Positions 5,552 through 13,655 are shown, numbered from the stretch's first letter. The stretch is DNA of 46,135 nucleotides from Salinivirgaceae bacterium (GCA_024405635.1 JAKSOL010000006.1:1-46135), one strand, 5' to 3'. The notes: generated by a model from the letters alone, not told the origin. Program-made: numbers and translations.

Positions 5552-6448
5552 TTATGCCGCTCTCCATTGTGTAGGAGTCTTTCCTGTCAGAGCTTTGAAG
5601 AAGCGGACAAAATGTTGGGGGTATTCAAAGCCAAGGCGTTGGCTTATCTGTGTAACTGTTAATGTGTCTGACTGAAGCAGTTCTTTTGCCTTCTGAAGCA
5701 TGCGTTCATTGATAATGTCCTTCGCTGTACGTTCTGTCTCTATTTTTACCAGAGTACCGAAGTAACCTGTTGAGAGACAGCATTTGTCGGCAAAGTAAGC
5801 TACCGTTGGTAAGCCTTCTTTCTCTGCTTTGTTTGCCAAGTAATCATCAAGCAGCGTCACGAACTTCTTCACAACCGAGTGGTTGATTTCCTCGCGAGTG
5901 ATGAACTGACGGTCGTAGAAGCGGAGGCAGTAGTTGAGGAGAAGTTCGATGTTTGAGACAATGAGGTCGCGCGAATGCTTGTCTATGGCGTGATGCAGTT
6001 CGTGATCAATCATTGAGAGTACTCCACGGAACACATCTATCTCTTGCTGCGAAAGGTGGAGTGCTTCGGTACTCTTGTAGCCGAAGAACTCATAACGGCT
6101 GATGTTGCGACCGAGGTTGGTTCGCTTGAGCAAATCGGGATGGAAGACGAGTGCCGTCCAACGTGGGAAGACGCGGACGCCACCATACAGTTCCTGCTGA
6201 ACGTGTAGCACCTGACCGGGTTCGAAGGACGTGATGGTCATCTCGTCGAAGTCGTATTCCGTACGGCCATAGAACATCTTGCAACCCTTGTTCTCCTTCA
6301 GGAAGAGCGCATAAAGACCATAGTGAACCATGCACTCCTCAAAGGGTTCTTCCCTGTCGAAATGCACCACGCTCACCAACGGGTGAAACGTCTCAAAACC
6401 ATAGTAGTCGTTGAACTCCTGTACGGAGTTTAAATATAAATCCTGCAT
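5552..6448 (-). CDS. AraC-family transcriptional regulator
   Basis: 298 residues. The N-terminal part (1-200) is a cupin-like sensing region (MVHYGLYALFLKENKGCKMFYG, FEPGQVLHVQQ). The C-terminal 80 residues are the double helix-turn-helix of AraC/XylS: CCLSTGYFGTLVKIETERTA and LTVTQISQRLGFEYPQHFVR, ending FKALTGKTPTQWR. The ATG overlaps the stop of the hydrolase gene (TAATG) and the stop lies 16 bases before the flavodoxin-fusion ATG, so it is translated within the operon it probably regulates. Candidate binding sites are the direct repeats at 7593-7624 and 629-663. The inducer is unknown; quinones or other electrophiles are a guess based on neighbours. Confidence 0.9.
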   Translation of the reverse strand: MQDLYLNSVQEFNDYYGFETFHPLVSVVHFDREEPFEECMVHYGLYALFLKENKGCKMFYGRTEYDFDEMTITSFEPGQVLHVQQELYGGVRVFPRWTALVFHPDLLKRTNLGRNISRYEFFGYKSTEALHLSQQEIDVFRGVLSMIDHELHHAIDKHSRDLIVSNIELLLNYCLRFYDRQFITREEINHSVVKKFVTLLDDYLANKAEKEGLPTVAYFADKCCLSTGYFGTLVKIETERTAKDIINERMLQKAKELLQSDTLTVTQISQRLGFEYPQHFVRFFKALTGKTPTQWRAA

Positions 6449-7551
6449 TATTTCAAGTTTACATTAAAGAACTGCTCCAACTTCTCCCAAGGAATAACCT
6501 TGTCCTTACCACCATCGTATAGGTCGCAGTGCGAGGCCCCCGGGATTATCATAAGTTCCTTGTTTTCAGGCATGGGATTTGGCTTGCGGACAAAATCGTA
6601 ACCCTCTGCCTTGCCGGTTGTCATATACTCGTAAGCATTCTCGCCGAAATAGCGTGAGTGTGCCTTCTCTCCGTGAACGATGAGCACGGCATTGCGAATC
6701 TCATTGATATAATAAAGGAAGCGAGTGTTGGCGTATGCCTGACAGCCGAAGGTGTGCCAGCCGTCGTTTGAGTTGCCCGAGCGGACGTGATAGCCACGTG
6801 GAGTCTTGTAATAATCGTAGTAATCCTTCACGAACTGCGGAGCATCCTCGGGAAGTGGGTCCACAACGCCACCTCCTGCAGTAGTCTTGCCCGACTGCGA
6901 CGCCTTGATGCGCTCATCAGCCATCGCCTTGCGCGCGTTGAAACGAGCCTCCTCGCTGTCGGCGCTGTCGAAATAGCCGTTGCCGTTCACGCGACTCATA
7001 TCGTACATTGTCATCACGGCAGTAGCCTTTATTCTAGGATCTATGGCAGACGCATTCAATGCGATACCGCCCCAACCGCAGATACCAATGATGCCAATTT
7101 TGTCTGCGTCAACGTCCTCACGCATAGAGAGATAGTCAACGGCGGCCATAAAATCCTCGGTGTTGATATCGGGCGACGTTGTGCGACGGGGCTCTCCCGA
7201 CGACTCGCCTGTAAACGATGGGTCGAAAGCCATAGCCACAATACCGCGCTCGGCCATCCTCATAGCGTAAAGTCCTGAGCACTGTTCCTTTACGGCGCCG
7301 AAAGGTCCGCAAACCGCAATCGCCTTCATCTTTCCGTCAGCGTTTTTGGGAGTGTAGAGGTCGGCCGAAATCTCGAAACCGTACTGAGTCTGATACTTCA
7401 CCTTCTGATGATTTACCTTGTCGCTGAGAGCGAAAGTCTTGTCCCACTCCTGCGAGGTCTGTGAATTCTGCATATCCATTTCCTGATTCTGTTTTGGGGC
7501 GCAGGCACTCAAAAGGAGCGCCGAAATCGCCATTGTTACTAACTTTTTCAT
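6448..7551 (-). CDS. Alpha/beta hydrolase lipoprotein, dienelactone-hydrolase-like
   Basis: 367 residues from the ATG at 7551 (MKKLVTMAISALLLSACAPK), chosen because it begins a clean lipoprotein signal with Cys17; a start at 7581 would precede it by ten odd residues. The fold shows GFEISADLYTPKN, the nucleophile elbow GICGWGG with Cys158 as candidate nucleophile (as in dienelactone hydrolases), VHGEKAHSRYFGENAYEY and PGASHCDLYD with His341. It heads the AraC-flavodoxin-ABM operon. The -7 box lies only 9 bases before the ATG, so the transcript is probably nearly leaderless. The Cys nucleophile and neighbours suggest hydrolysis of lactones or esters derived from aromatics; the substrate is unknown. 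Confidence 0.85.
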   Translation of the reverse strand: MKKLVTMAISALLLSACAPKQNQEMDMQNSQTSQEWDKTFALSDKVNHQKVKYQTQYGFEISADLYTPKNADGKMKAIAVCGPFGAVKEQCSGLYAMRMAERGIVAMAFDPSFTGESSGEPRRTTSPDINTEDFMAAVDYLSMREDVDADKIGIIGICGWGGIALNASAIDPRIKATAVMTMYDMSRVNGNGYFDSADSEEARFNARKAMADERIKASQSGKTTAGGGVVDPLPEDAPQFVKDYYDYYKTPRGYHVRSGNSNDGWHTFGCQAYANTRFLYYINEIRNAVLIVHGEKAHSRYFGENAYEYMTTGKAEGYDFVRKPNPMPENKELMIIPGASHCDLYDGGKDKVIPWEKLEQFFNVNLK

Positions 7552-7560
7552 ATCTGACGG

Positions 7561-7568
7561 CAAAGTTA
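7561..7568 (-). promoter_or_regulatory. -7 promoter box of the hydrolase operon
   Basis: On the minus strand it reads TAACTTTG, a full match to TAnnTTTG, 9 bases before the ATG at 7551. There is no TTTG -33 element; instead the operator repeats start 24 bases upstream. This is the same geometry as at 597-663. Confidence 0.6.
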
Positions 7569-7592
7569 CAGACAAAAGCACTCCGGCTTGCT

Positions 7593-7624
7593 ACCAAAAT
7601 TTTGGGTAAGATTACCAGTTTTGA
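7593..7624. promoter_or_regulatory. Putative AraC-family operator of the hydrolase operon
   Basis: Plus-strand ACCAAAATTTTGGGTA (7593-7608) and the weaker ACCAGTTTTGA (7614-7624) start 21 bases apart. The first copy matches the repeats at 629-663 (consensus roughly ACCnAAATTTTGGG) and lies exactly 24 bases from the -7 box, as there. Confidence 0.55.
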
Positions 7625-7638
7625 ATGACGATAGAACT

Positions 7639-7910
7639 ATGGCTATAAAAGATGATAATGGAAACGAAACGAATATTAAGATATTTGAGGGCAACAGAGG
7701 CAAAGAGAGCAAAAGTTGGGAGTCTACTAAACAAATGGCTTTTGATTTAGACAAGGCGGGAGTGGGGGTGTGTTCCTTCCTGAATACAGCGGCAAAACCA
7801 GTGCCGATAGTCTATTAAAAGTGGGCAAGTCGTATAAAATTGCTGATTTTAAGTACGTAACAACTAATAAACTAAACACTTTAGCGCCAATACTTGAACG
7901 ACCCACGTAA
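7639..7910 (+). pseudogene. Frameshifted remnant, possibly a toxin-nuclease or phage protein tail
   Basis: One frame from ATG 7639 reads MAIKDDNGNETNIKIFEG...MAFDLDKAGV. Near a run of five G (7764-7768) the sensible frame switches and continues from about 7770 as VFLPEYSGKTSADSLLKVGK then YKIADFKYVTTNKLN, ending at TAA 7908-7910. Joined, the two parts look like one protein domain. The pattern (basic helix, hydrophobic strand, SADSLL, then IADFKYV) is reminiscent of the D...xK nuclease cores at the C-termini of contact-dependent or MuF-linked toxins; that is a guess. No start signal or promoter is evident. It belongs to the 641-base stretch (7552-8192) that has no intact gene. Confidence 0.4.
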
Positions 7911-8130
7911 ACTATTCCGCAGAGTCAAGGACAAGACAACTGGCGAATACAAGTTGAGCAAGGCGGCATAGCAGTATCATCCAGGACGGGGCAAATACCG
8001 AAGCAGTTACATGAACGCAAGGCGGCTTATGGTGTCCGAGATGAATATGGCTACCCAAGCGGCATTCATAGCGTTTGCTACTCCGTTTTTGTCGTATGTG
8101 CCGATAATCAGCACGGGTTGTGGTGCTAAC
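7906..8130 (+). pseudogene. Remnant of phage Mu gpF-like head morphogenesis protein
   Basis: In one frame the sequence reads KLFRRVKDKTTGEYKLSKAA, an in-frame stop (7969-7971), then QYHPGRGKYRSSYMNARRL and VSEMNMATQAAFIAF. The YRSSYxNARRLxxxExNxA pattern is the conserved core of MuF-like minor head proteins from Bacteroidota phages. The stop codon, lack of flanking phage genes and loss of similarity after about 8080 mark it as a decayed fragment. The rest of the stretch up to 8192 shows nothing recognisable. Confidence 0.5.
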
Positions 8131-8192
8131 CACGGTTTTGGTGCAAATGATTTCATATTTGATTCTGTTTTATTAAATAATCTGATAATCTG

Positions 8193-8729
8193 TCATTTGG
8201 ATAGATGGTATTCATTGCTGCCATCTTGTACATCAAGTAACATGATGTACTCTTCTTCGTTTTCGCTCACGATCCTGAACCCCAACTTTTGGTACCATTG
8301 AGCAGCATAGTTTGCTTTCTGAACCGAGAGTGACAGTTGCTTGTATCTTTGGTCACGCAATTCTTTGATCATGGCCTTCATCAGTAGAGTTCCAATGCCA
8401 TGCTTTCGATACTCTCTTCGCATCGAGATTGCCAATGATGGTGTTTCGTTATCTATGTGTCCATAATCGTCCATAATCCGCACCCACGCGGCACCGATTA
8501 ACGCATTGTCTGTTTCAGCGACAAAACAGATGTCACCATTCTGCTTACCAAACGAATCAATGTATATTTGCAATTCCGGTTTGTAGATAATATCAAATGG
8601 GGGAGGTTCTACCCCCTCTGGAATGAAGATTGCTTCGTAAAGGAAAGCCTCTAATGCTTGATACTCGCTTTCTTTTATCTTGCGTATCACAATAGGCGTT
8701 CGTAGCTTATGCTCTTTTTGTTGCTTCAT
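8193..8729 (-). CDS. GNAT-family N-acetyltransferase
   Basis: 178 residues with a complete GNAT fold: N-terminal VIRKIKESEYQALEAFLYEA, the central sheet CFVAETDNALIGAAWVRI, the acetyl-CoA loop YRKHGIGTLLMKAMI (R/Q-xx-G-x-G type) and the C-terminal LSLSVQKANYAAQWYQKLGF motif. GNAT enzymes acetylate amines, and the substrate cannot be told from sequence. It lies 78 bases downstream of the small Cys-rich gene on the same strand, and next to a decayed phage remnant, in the GC-richer left zone. Confidence 0.9.
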   Translation of the reverse strand: MKQQKEHKLRTPIVIRKIKESEYQALEAFLYEAIFIPEGVEPPPFDIIYKPELQIYIDSFGKQNGDICFVAETDNALIGAAWVRIMDDYGHIDNETPSLAISMRREYRKHGIGTLLMKAMIKELRDQRYKQLSLSVQKANYAAQWYQKLGFRIVSENEEEYIMLLDVQDGSNEYHLSK

Positions 8730-8807
8730 ATTTGATATTTTTTATAATTTACTGTTGTCTTCTTCCGTCACGACTCGGCAAAATCAATGCGAGCATTGCT
8801 TCTGCTC

Positions 8808-9116
8808 TCACTGCTTCGGAAGTTCTCTAATTAAATGCATAATTGCAGCAACTGGATGATACCACATTATGCGAGGACCGGCATAACGCATTGCCTGACG
8901 CATGTGCTCTTTCATGTCTGGCTTGTAGCAATGGATGGGACACTTCTTACAAGTTGGTTTCTGCTCTCCAAACTTGCAATGGTCCAAACGGTTGCAAGCA
9001 TATTCGAGAAGGGCTGAGCATTCCTCACAAAGACCATTGCTCGTGTGCTTCTTCCCATGGCAGTAAATCTCCACCATCTGACGAACGGTTTTCTTTTCTT
9101 GTTCTATTCGTGTCAT
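8808..9116 (-). CDS. Nitrous-oxide-stimulated promoter (NOSP) family Cys-rich protein
   Basis: About 102 residues, matching PF11756: MTRIEQEKKTVRQMVEIYC, CEECSALLEYACNRLDHC, CKKCPIHCYKPDMKEHMR, and a C-terminal hydrophobic helix PRIMWYHPVAAIMHLI. The many CxxC pairs suggest a metal or Fe-S site. I chose the ATG at 9116, which matches the family start; a TTG at 9137 would add seven residues. No biochemical function is established for the family. It is the last gene of the left zone, ending the run of accessory genes just 71 bases from the 3' end of mnmE. Confidence 0.85.
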   Translation of the reverse strand: MTRIEQEKKTVRQMVEIYCHGKKHTSNGLCEECSALLEYACNRLDHCKFGEQKPTCKKCPIHCYKPDMKEHMRQAMRYAGPRIMWYHPVAAIMHLIRELPKQ

Positions 9117-9187
9117 TTCTCGTCTTCTGGTAGGCAACGAGGTGGTTTGCTTTGTTCTTTTCTGCTTAGTTGCTGTATATCAGACTT

Positions 9188-10555
9188 TTATTTTCCGATG
9201 CAAAAGTGGCTGAAGATATTTCCAAGCACCTCATCGGGGGTTATTTCGCTGCCGGTGATGCCCGATAGATGTTTTATCACATCGTGAATGTCGAGAGCAA
9301 GCAAGTCGGTTGTTAGGTTGTTGCGTAAGTTTTGTTGAGCGCGTTCAAGCGATTCTTGAGCCAACAGCAATGCGTTGTAGTGACGGGCGTTGGTTATAAT
9401 TACGTCGTTTGCCGAAAGTTGGCGTTGCTTGGCAAAGTTGCTTATAGTGTCGAGTAGCACGCTCAAATTGCCATTTTTAGCCGATATTGAAACCACTGTT
9501 TCGCCAGTTTTGATGGTTGGCACGCCAAGGTCGGTTTTGTTAATCACCACAACCAAGTTGGCATCGCTAGCCATGTGGCTTTTTATGTTTAATAGCGATT
9601 CGGCAATTTTTTCTTCGCTGTCGGTTGGTTCAAACAGAGCCAAAACAATTTCGGCTTGACCAATTTTGCTGAAAGTGCGTTCAATGCCCAACTGCTCAAT
9701 AGTGTTGGTAGTTTGGCGAATGCCCGCAGTGTCAATAAATCGATAGGTAAAACCATCGAGGCAAAAAGTGTCTTCAATCACATCGCGAGTGGTGCCTGCA
9801 ATGTCGCTTACAATGGCTTTTTCTTCGTGCAAAATGGCGTTTAGTAGGGTAGATTTGCCAACGTTTGGTTCGCCAACAATGGCAACGGGAATACCGTTTT
9901 TAATTGAATTTCCAAGGCTGAACGATTTAAGCAGCTTGCCAATTTCGGTTGCAATGTTGTTCATCAACTCTTCTAGTTGGTCGCGATTGGCAAATTCCAC
10001 ATCTTCTTCGCTAAAATCGAGTTCCAATTCAACCAACGAAACCACATTAAGTAGTTGAGCGCGAAGACTTTGCAATTCGTTGCTGATGCCACCACGCATT
10101 TGGTTCATTGCCACACGATGCGACGCTTGACTGTTTGATGCAATAAGGTCGGCTACGGCTTCGGCCTGACTCAAATCCATTTTTCCGTTCAAAAAAGCAC
10201 GTTGGGTAAATTCGCCAGGCATGGCCATTCGTGCACCGTTGCGCATCATTGCTTGCAAAATTTGCTGCTGAATGTATTGCGAACCATGGCAACCAAACTC
10301 AACAATATCGTCGCCAGTAAAGCTATGTGGCGCACGAAAAATGGTTGCAACAACCTCGTCAATGGTTTCGCCGTTACTCACAATGTAGCCAAAGTGTGCT
10401 GTGTGCGATTTTTGTTCAGCAAGTTTAATTCCGCGTGGCGAACTAAAAATTTTGTCGGCAATGGCAACCGATTCTTCACCGCTTAAACGTATTAGAGCAA
10501 TGGCTCCGCTGCCTGCGGCTGTCGATATGGCGCAAATTGTGTCTGATGTGTGCAT
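9188..10555 (-). CDS. mnmE: tRNA uridine-5-carboxymethylaminomethyl(34) synthesis GTPase MnmE
   Basis: 455 residues from the ATG at 10555 (MHTSDTICAISTAAG), the family start. The N-terminal folate-binding domain has GSGAIALIRLSG. The inserted GTPase domain shows G1 GEPNVGKST, G3 DTAGIR and G4 NKTD. The C-terminus ends in the invariant FCIGK, whose Cys takes part in the tRNA modification. With MnmG it installs the cmnm5 group on U34 of tRNAs. It is divergent from kdsA. Codon use here changes visibly from the genes to its left, and its 3' end is a known integration target for some genomic islands (SGI1 family, in trmE), which makes the boundary of interest. Confidence 0.97.
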   Translation of the reverse strand: MHTSDTICAISTAAGSGAIALIRLSGEESVAIADKIFSSPRGIKLAEQKSHTAHFGYIVSNGETIDEVVATIFRAPHSFTGDDIVEFGCHGSQYIQQQILQAMMRNGARMAMPGEFTQRAFLNGKMDLSQAEAVADLIASNSQASHRVAMNQMRGGISNELQSLRAQLLNVVSLVELELDFSEEDVEFANRDQLEELMNNIATEIGKLLKSFSLGNSIKNGIPVAIVGEPNVGKSTLLNAILHEEKAIVSDIAGTTRDVIEDTFCLDGFTYRFIDTAGIRQTTNTIEQLGIERTFSKIGQAEIVLALFEPTDSEEKIAESLLNIKSHMASDANLVVVINKTDLGVPTIKTGETVVSISAKNGNLSVLLDTISNFAKQRQLSANDVIITNARHYNALLLAQESLERAQQNLRNNLTTDLLALDIHDVIKHLSGITGSEITPDEVLGNIFSHFCIGK

Positions 10556-10579
10556 AACGTTTGGCTTTTTTTTAGTTAG

Positions 10580-10587
10580 CAAAAGTA
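10580..10587 (-). promoter_or_regulatory. -7 promoter box of mnmE
   Basis: The minus strand reads TACTTTTG, matching TAnnTTTG, 24 bases before the mnmE ATG. No clear -33 element is visible at 19-21 bases. Confidence 0.45.
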
Positions 10588-10720
10588 ACCTTATTTATGG
10601 TGTTCACATTGCAAAATCAACGGTTTGCGTTGGCTCAAAATCGTCTATTTCTTAACATTCAAATGTTTACATCTTAATAATAGAATAAGTGAAAAAAGAC
10701 TATAAAATATGATAAAATTC

Positions 10721-10741
10721 ACACTTGTAAGTGTATCTTTG
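10721..10741 (+). promoter_or_regulatory. kdsA promoter with adjoining palindrome
   Basis: TATCTTTG (10734-10741) matches the -7 consensus. Overlapping its first base is a perfect inverted repeat ACACTT-GT-AAGTGT (10721-10734). This is a plausible operator controlling kdsA and perhaps the downstream phosphatase gene. No good -33 is seen. The leader to the ATG is about 80 bases. Confidence 0.45.
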
Positions 10742-10824
10742 CACGACTAAATTCCGTTTTAGATGTTGTTGATGTTGATAATTATACGCATCTGAATGAA
10801 AAAGTAATAAAACTGTAATCTATT

Positions 10825-11643
10825 ATGATTGAGCAACTTGAGTATATTAAGCATACTGATAGTGGTAATTTTTTCTTGTTAGCCGGACCATGTGTTGTTG
10901 AGAGCGAGGCTTTGGTTATGGAAGTTGCCGAAAAGGTTAAAACCATTACCGATAAACTATCAATTCCGTATGTATTTAAAGCATCGTATCGTAAGGCCAA
11001 CCGTAGCCGTCGCGATAGTTTTACTGGCATTGGCGATGAAAAAGCATTGCAACTTTTAGCAAAAGTTCGTCGCGAATTGGAATTGCCAGTTGTTACCGAT
11101 ATACATAGTGCTGACGAGGCTGAAATGGCTGCACAATATGTTGATATTCTGCAAATTCCTGCCTTTTTGTGCCGTCAAACCGATTTGCTTGAAGCTGCAG
11201 CAAAAACTGGTAAAATAGTTAACATTAAAAAAGGTCAGTTTTTGGCTCCTGAGGCTATGCAATTTGCTGCAAATAAAGTGGTTGAATGTGGCAACAACAA
11301 TGTAATGCTTACCGACCGAGGTACCACTTTTGGTTATCAAGATTTGATAATCGATTATCGTGGAATACCCACAATGAAACAATTTGGTTTTCCGGTAGTG
11401 CTCGATATTACTCACTCGTTGCAGCAACCAAACCAAACTTCGGGAGTAACCGGTGGGCGCCCCGATTTGATTGAAACAGTTGCTAAAGCTGGTATTGCTG
11501 TTGGCGTTGATGGTATTTTTCTTGAAACACACCCAAATCCTGCAGTTGCCTTGTCCGACGGAGCAAACATGTTGCGGTTAGATTTGTTAGAGAATCTTCT
11601 AACCAAATTGGTGGCAATTCGTCAGGTAGTTAATAAACTGTAA
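10825..11643 (+). CDS. kdsA: 3-deoxy-8-phosphooctulonate (KDO-8-P) synthase
   Basis: 272 residues with the KdsA signatures LLAGPCVVES at the N-terminus, KASYRKANRSRRDSFTG, TDIHSADEAE, QIPAFLCRQTDLL, NIKKGQF and LTDRGTTFGY. It condenses phosphoenolpyruvate with D-arabinose-5-phosphate in the cytosol to make the KDO precursor of lipopolysaccharide. The length and motifs are complete. It is followed after 11 bases by a SpoIIE-type phosphatase gene, apparently co-transcribed, an unusual neighbour. Confidence 0.97.
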   Translation: MIEQLEYIKHTDSGNFFLLAGPCVVESEALVMEVAEKVKTITDKLSIPYVFKASYRKANRSRRDSFTGIGDEKALQLLAKVRRELELPVVTDIHSADEAEMAAQYVDILQIPAFLCRQTDLLEAAAKTGKIVNIKKGQFLAPEAMQFAANKVVECGNNNVMLTDRGTTFGYQDLIIDYRGIPTMKQFGFPVVLDITHSLQQPNQTSGVTGGRPDLIETVAKAGIAVGVDGIFLETHPNPAVALSDGANMLRLDLLENLLTKLVAIRQVVNKL

Positions 11644-11654
11644 AGCAGTAGTTT

Positions 11655-13547
11655 ATGTTGCAACAAGAGCGCAGTATTCGATATCAAATAGTGATGGGCA
11701 TAGTAATGCCTATTTTTATGGTATTGTCGTTCATTACAGTTATGATTATTAGGTATCAAGTTGAGCAACTTGACAACACAACACTTGTGCAACATAATAT
11801 GGTTGTGTCTGAAATGCGCTCGGCATGGATATCGTATGCTAACCAGGAGGAGGCCAAAGCTGAGTTTGAAAAACAACAATTAGCTAGCATAAGCAAACGT
11901 GTGGTTGATAAATTGGTGCAGATGCCTAAAGACGTGCAATACATAAACCTTGTGCAACTATGCCTTGACATGGGAATAGACACTTCGGTTTTTGATATTT
12001 GCATTGTTAACCGTGATGGTAGAGTAGTGAATACCAGTGGTTTTCCTCGTTACAACTACAATTATTTTACTGACGAGCCATCGTTTGTAAAGTTCTTTGA
12101 ACAAACATTTGCCAAATACAAGTTCCGTTGTCGTCACTCATATTTCGATGTTGTTGACTTATGCGTAAAGCGCGAATCGTTTCAGCCTATACTCAACAAC
12201 TCATACATGTTTGTTGTGAACTATAAGAGCGACGAACTAACCAAGTATTATACTGCTATTTGCAATATTACTGACGAGCAGATTAAACTTGTGCCAAACA
12301 TCAATATCCCCAAATGGTATCAAATGTCAAGCTTTCCGCGCGAAGTAAAAACTCGAAGCCCATTTCCTCAAAAGCACCTTAAGTATATTGAAAAAATAGA
12401 GCGCGAAGGAGCAATAACCTTTACCGAGAATAGGCATGTATACAGCTACTTCAAGTTTAACGATGTTGAAAACGACATTTTCAAGTATTCAATTATTTCG
12501 GTTATGAGTAACCAAGAACTCGACCAATTGAAAATATTGTGGATATGCTTGAGATTGGTTGTCTCATTGTTGTTTGTGTTTTTGTTTGTTTACTGGCTGC
12601 TCATGCGTAAGATTAAACCAATTTTTATTTCGGTCGATAATCTTACCAACGCCATTTGCAACATGACCGAGACTAACCAATATGGTTATCTTGAACTATC
12701 GGAGTATCAGGGATTTGAAAATATATCGCAACAAATAAACGGACTAATTGACCGTGTGGTAGCAAAGCGCGACGAAGTGATAAGTAATTCAACAGTAAAT
12801 GGTGAATCTGAATGGTTTAGACTTACATCGTTGCTCGATATTCAAAATACTATGATGAGCAGTCCGATGACATTGTCAGATGTGTTTGAAAAATCGTTTT
12901 TATATAACAAACCTGCTCAAGTGGTTGGTGGCGATTTTTGCTGGGTAGCCAAAGTTGACAATGTTCGAATTGTGGTTGTTGGCGACTGTTCAGGTGGTAG
13001 TGCTATTGGTTCGGCCATGTCAACCATTTGTATGGCCATTTTGCAAAATATTGTAAATGTGCAAGGTGTAACCGAGCCGTCAGAAATAGTAACTCGCCTT
13101 AACGACCAATTATATAACCAAATTTGCTATAGCCGCAACAATATGTCGATTGGTGTAAATATTTCGGCTTGTAGTATTAATAATCAGCGACTTACATACT
13201 TTGGTGCTCGCCAAACAATGTTGCTTGTACACGACGGAAGAGTACGTTCAATTGATTGTATGCAAGTTGTATTAGGCGAAAAACTTTTTGCCGATATGGC
13301 TCTACATTCGGTTAATGTTGATTTGGCCAAAGGCGACAGCATATACTTGTTTACCAAGGGAATGGCGCAACAATTTAATGCCGATATGTCGGAAAAATTT
13401 GGTTTCAATCGCTTCCGCAACACTATTAAGCAACTCTCAACTTTGCCAATTAACGAGCGGATTGATGCTTTGGATAAACAATTTAACGATTGGAAAAACA
13501 ATGGCACTCAAACCGACGACATGATGGTTGTTGGCATTGACTTGTAA
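11655..13547 (+). CDS. Membrane sensor SpoIIE-family (PP2C-type) protein phosphatase
   Basis: 630 residues. Membrane segment 1 (about 11-32), an extracytoplasmic region of about 260 residues, membrane segment 2 (about 294-317), a HAMP-like linker with helices, then a PP2C/SpoIIE domain (about 390-630). Phosphatase motifs are VVGGDF, the metal aspartate in VVGDCSGG, and TDDMMVVGI near the end. The usual GDxTGHG motif is altered to GDCSGGS, but the acidic metal ligands are kept. SpoIIE phosphatases usually dephosphorylate anti-sigma-factor antagonists; no kinase or STAS partner is nearby, so the target is unknown. The outer domain presumably senses an envelope signal. A good terminator follows at 13730-13770. 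Confidence 0.85.
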   Translation: MLQQERSIRYQIVMGIVMPIFMVLSFITVMIIRYQVEQLDNTTLVQHNMVVSEMRSAWISYANQEEAKAEFEKQQLASISKRVVDKLVQMPKDVQYINLVQLCLDMGIDTSVFDICIVNRDGRVVNTSGFPRYNYNYFTDEPSFVKFFEQTFAKYKFRCRHSYFDVVDLCVKRESFQPILNNSYMFVVNYKSDELTKYYTAICNITDEQIKLVPNINIPKWYQMSSFPREVKTRSPFPQKHLKYIEKIEREGAITFTENRHVYSYFKFNDVENDIFKYSIISVMSNQELDQLKILWICLRLVVSLLFVFLFVYWLLMRKIKPIFISVDNLTNAICNMTETNQYGYLELSEYQGFENISQQINGLIDRVVAKRDEVISNSTVNGESEWFRLTSLLDIQNTMMSSPMTLSDVFEKSFLYNKPAQVVGGDFCWVAKVDNVRIVVVGDCSGGSAIGSAMSTICMAILQNIVNVQGVTEPSEIVTRLNDQLYNQICYSRNNMSIGVNISACSINNQRLTYFGARQTMLLVHDGRVRSIDCMQVVLGEKLFADMALHSVNVDLAKGDSIYLFTKGMAQQFNADMSEKFGFNRFRNTIKQLSTLPINERIDALDKQFNDWKNNGTQTDDMMVVGIDL

Positions 13548-13655
13548 TTTTTTTATAATTGTCCCAAAATCAGTTTTTATGTATTTGCAAAGCAATCACA
13601 CTCTTGGTTTAACTGCTATTCAGTTTGTTGCCAGTGCTTTGTGCGCTTGCCGCAA

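Noticed and set aside
6787..7278. A 163-codon plus-strand frame opposite the hydrolase gene
   Set aside because: Shadow of the GC-richer hydrolase gene; low-complexity composition and no plausible start region.
7764..7770. Programmed frameshift at the G run in the 7.7 kb remnant
   Set aside because: No slippery heptamer, stimulatory structure or upstream promoter is seen, and an unrelated stop interrupts the adjoining fragment, so decay is more likely.
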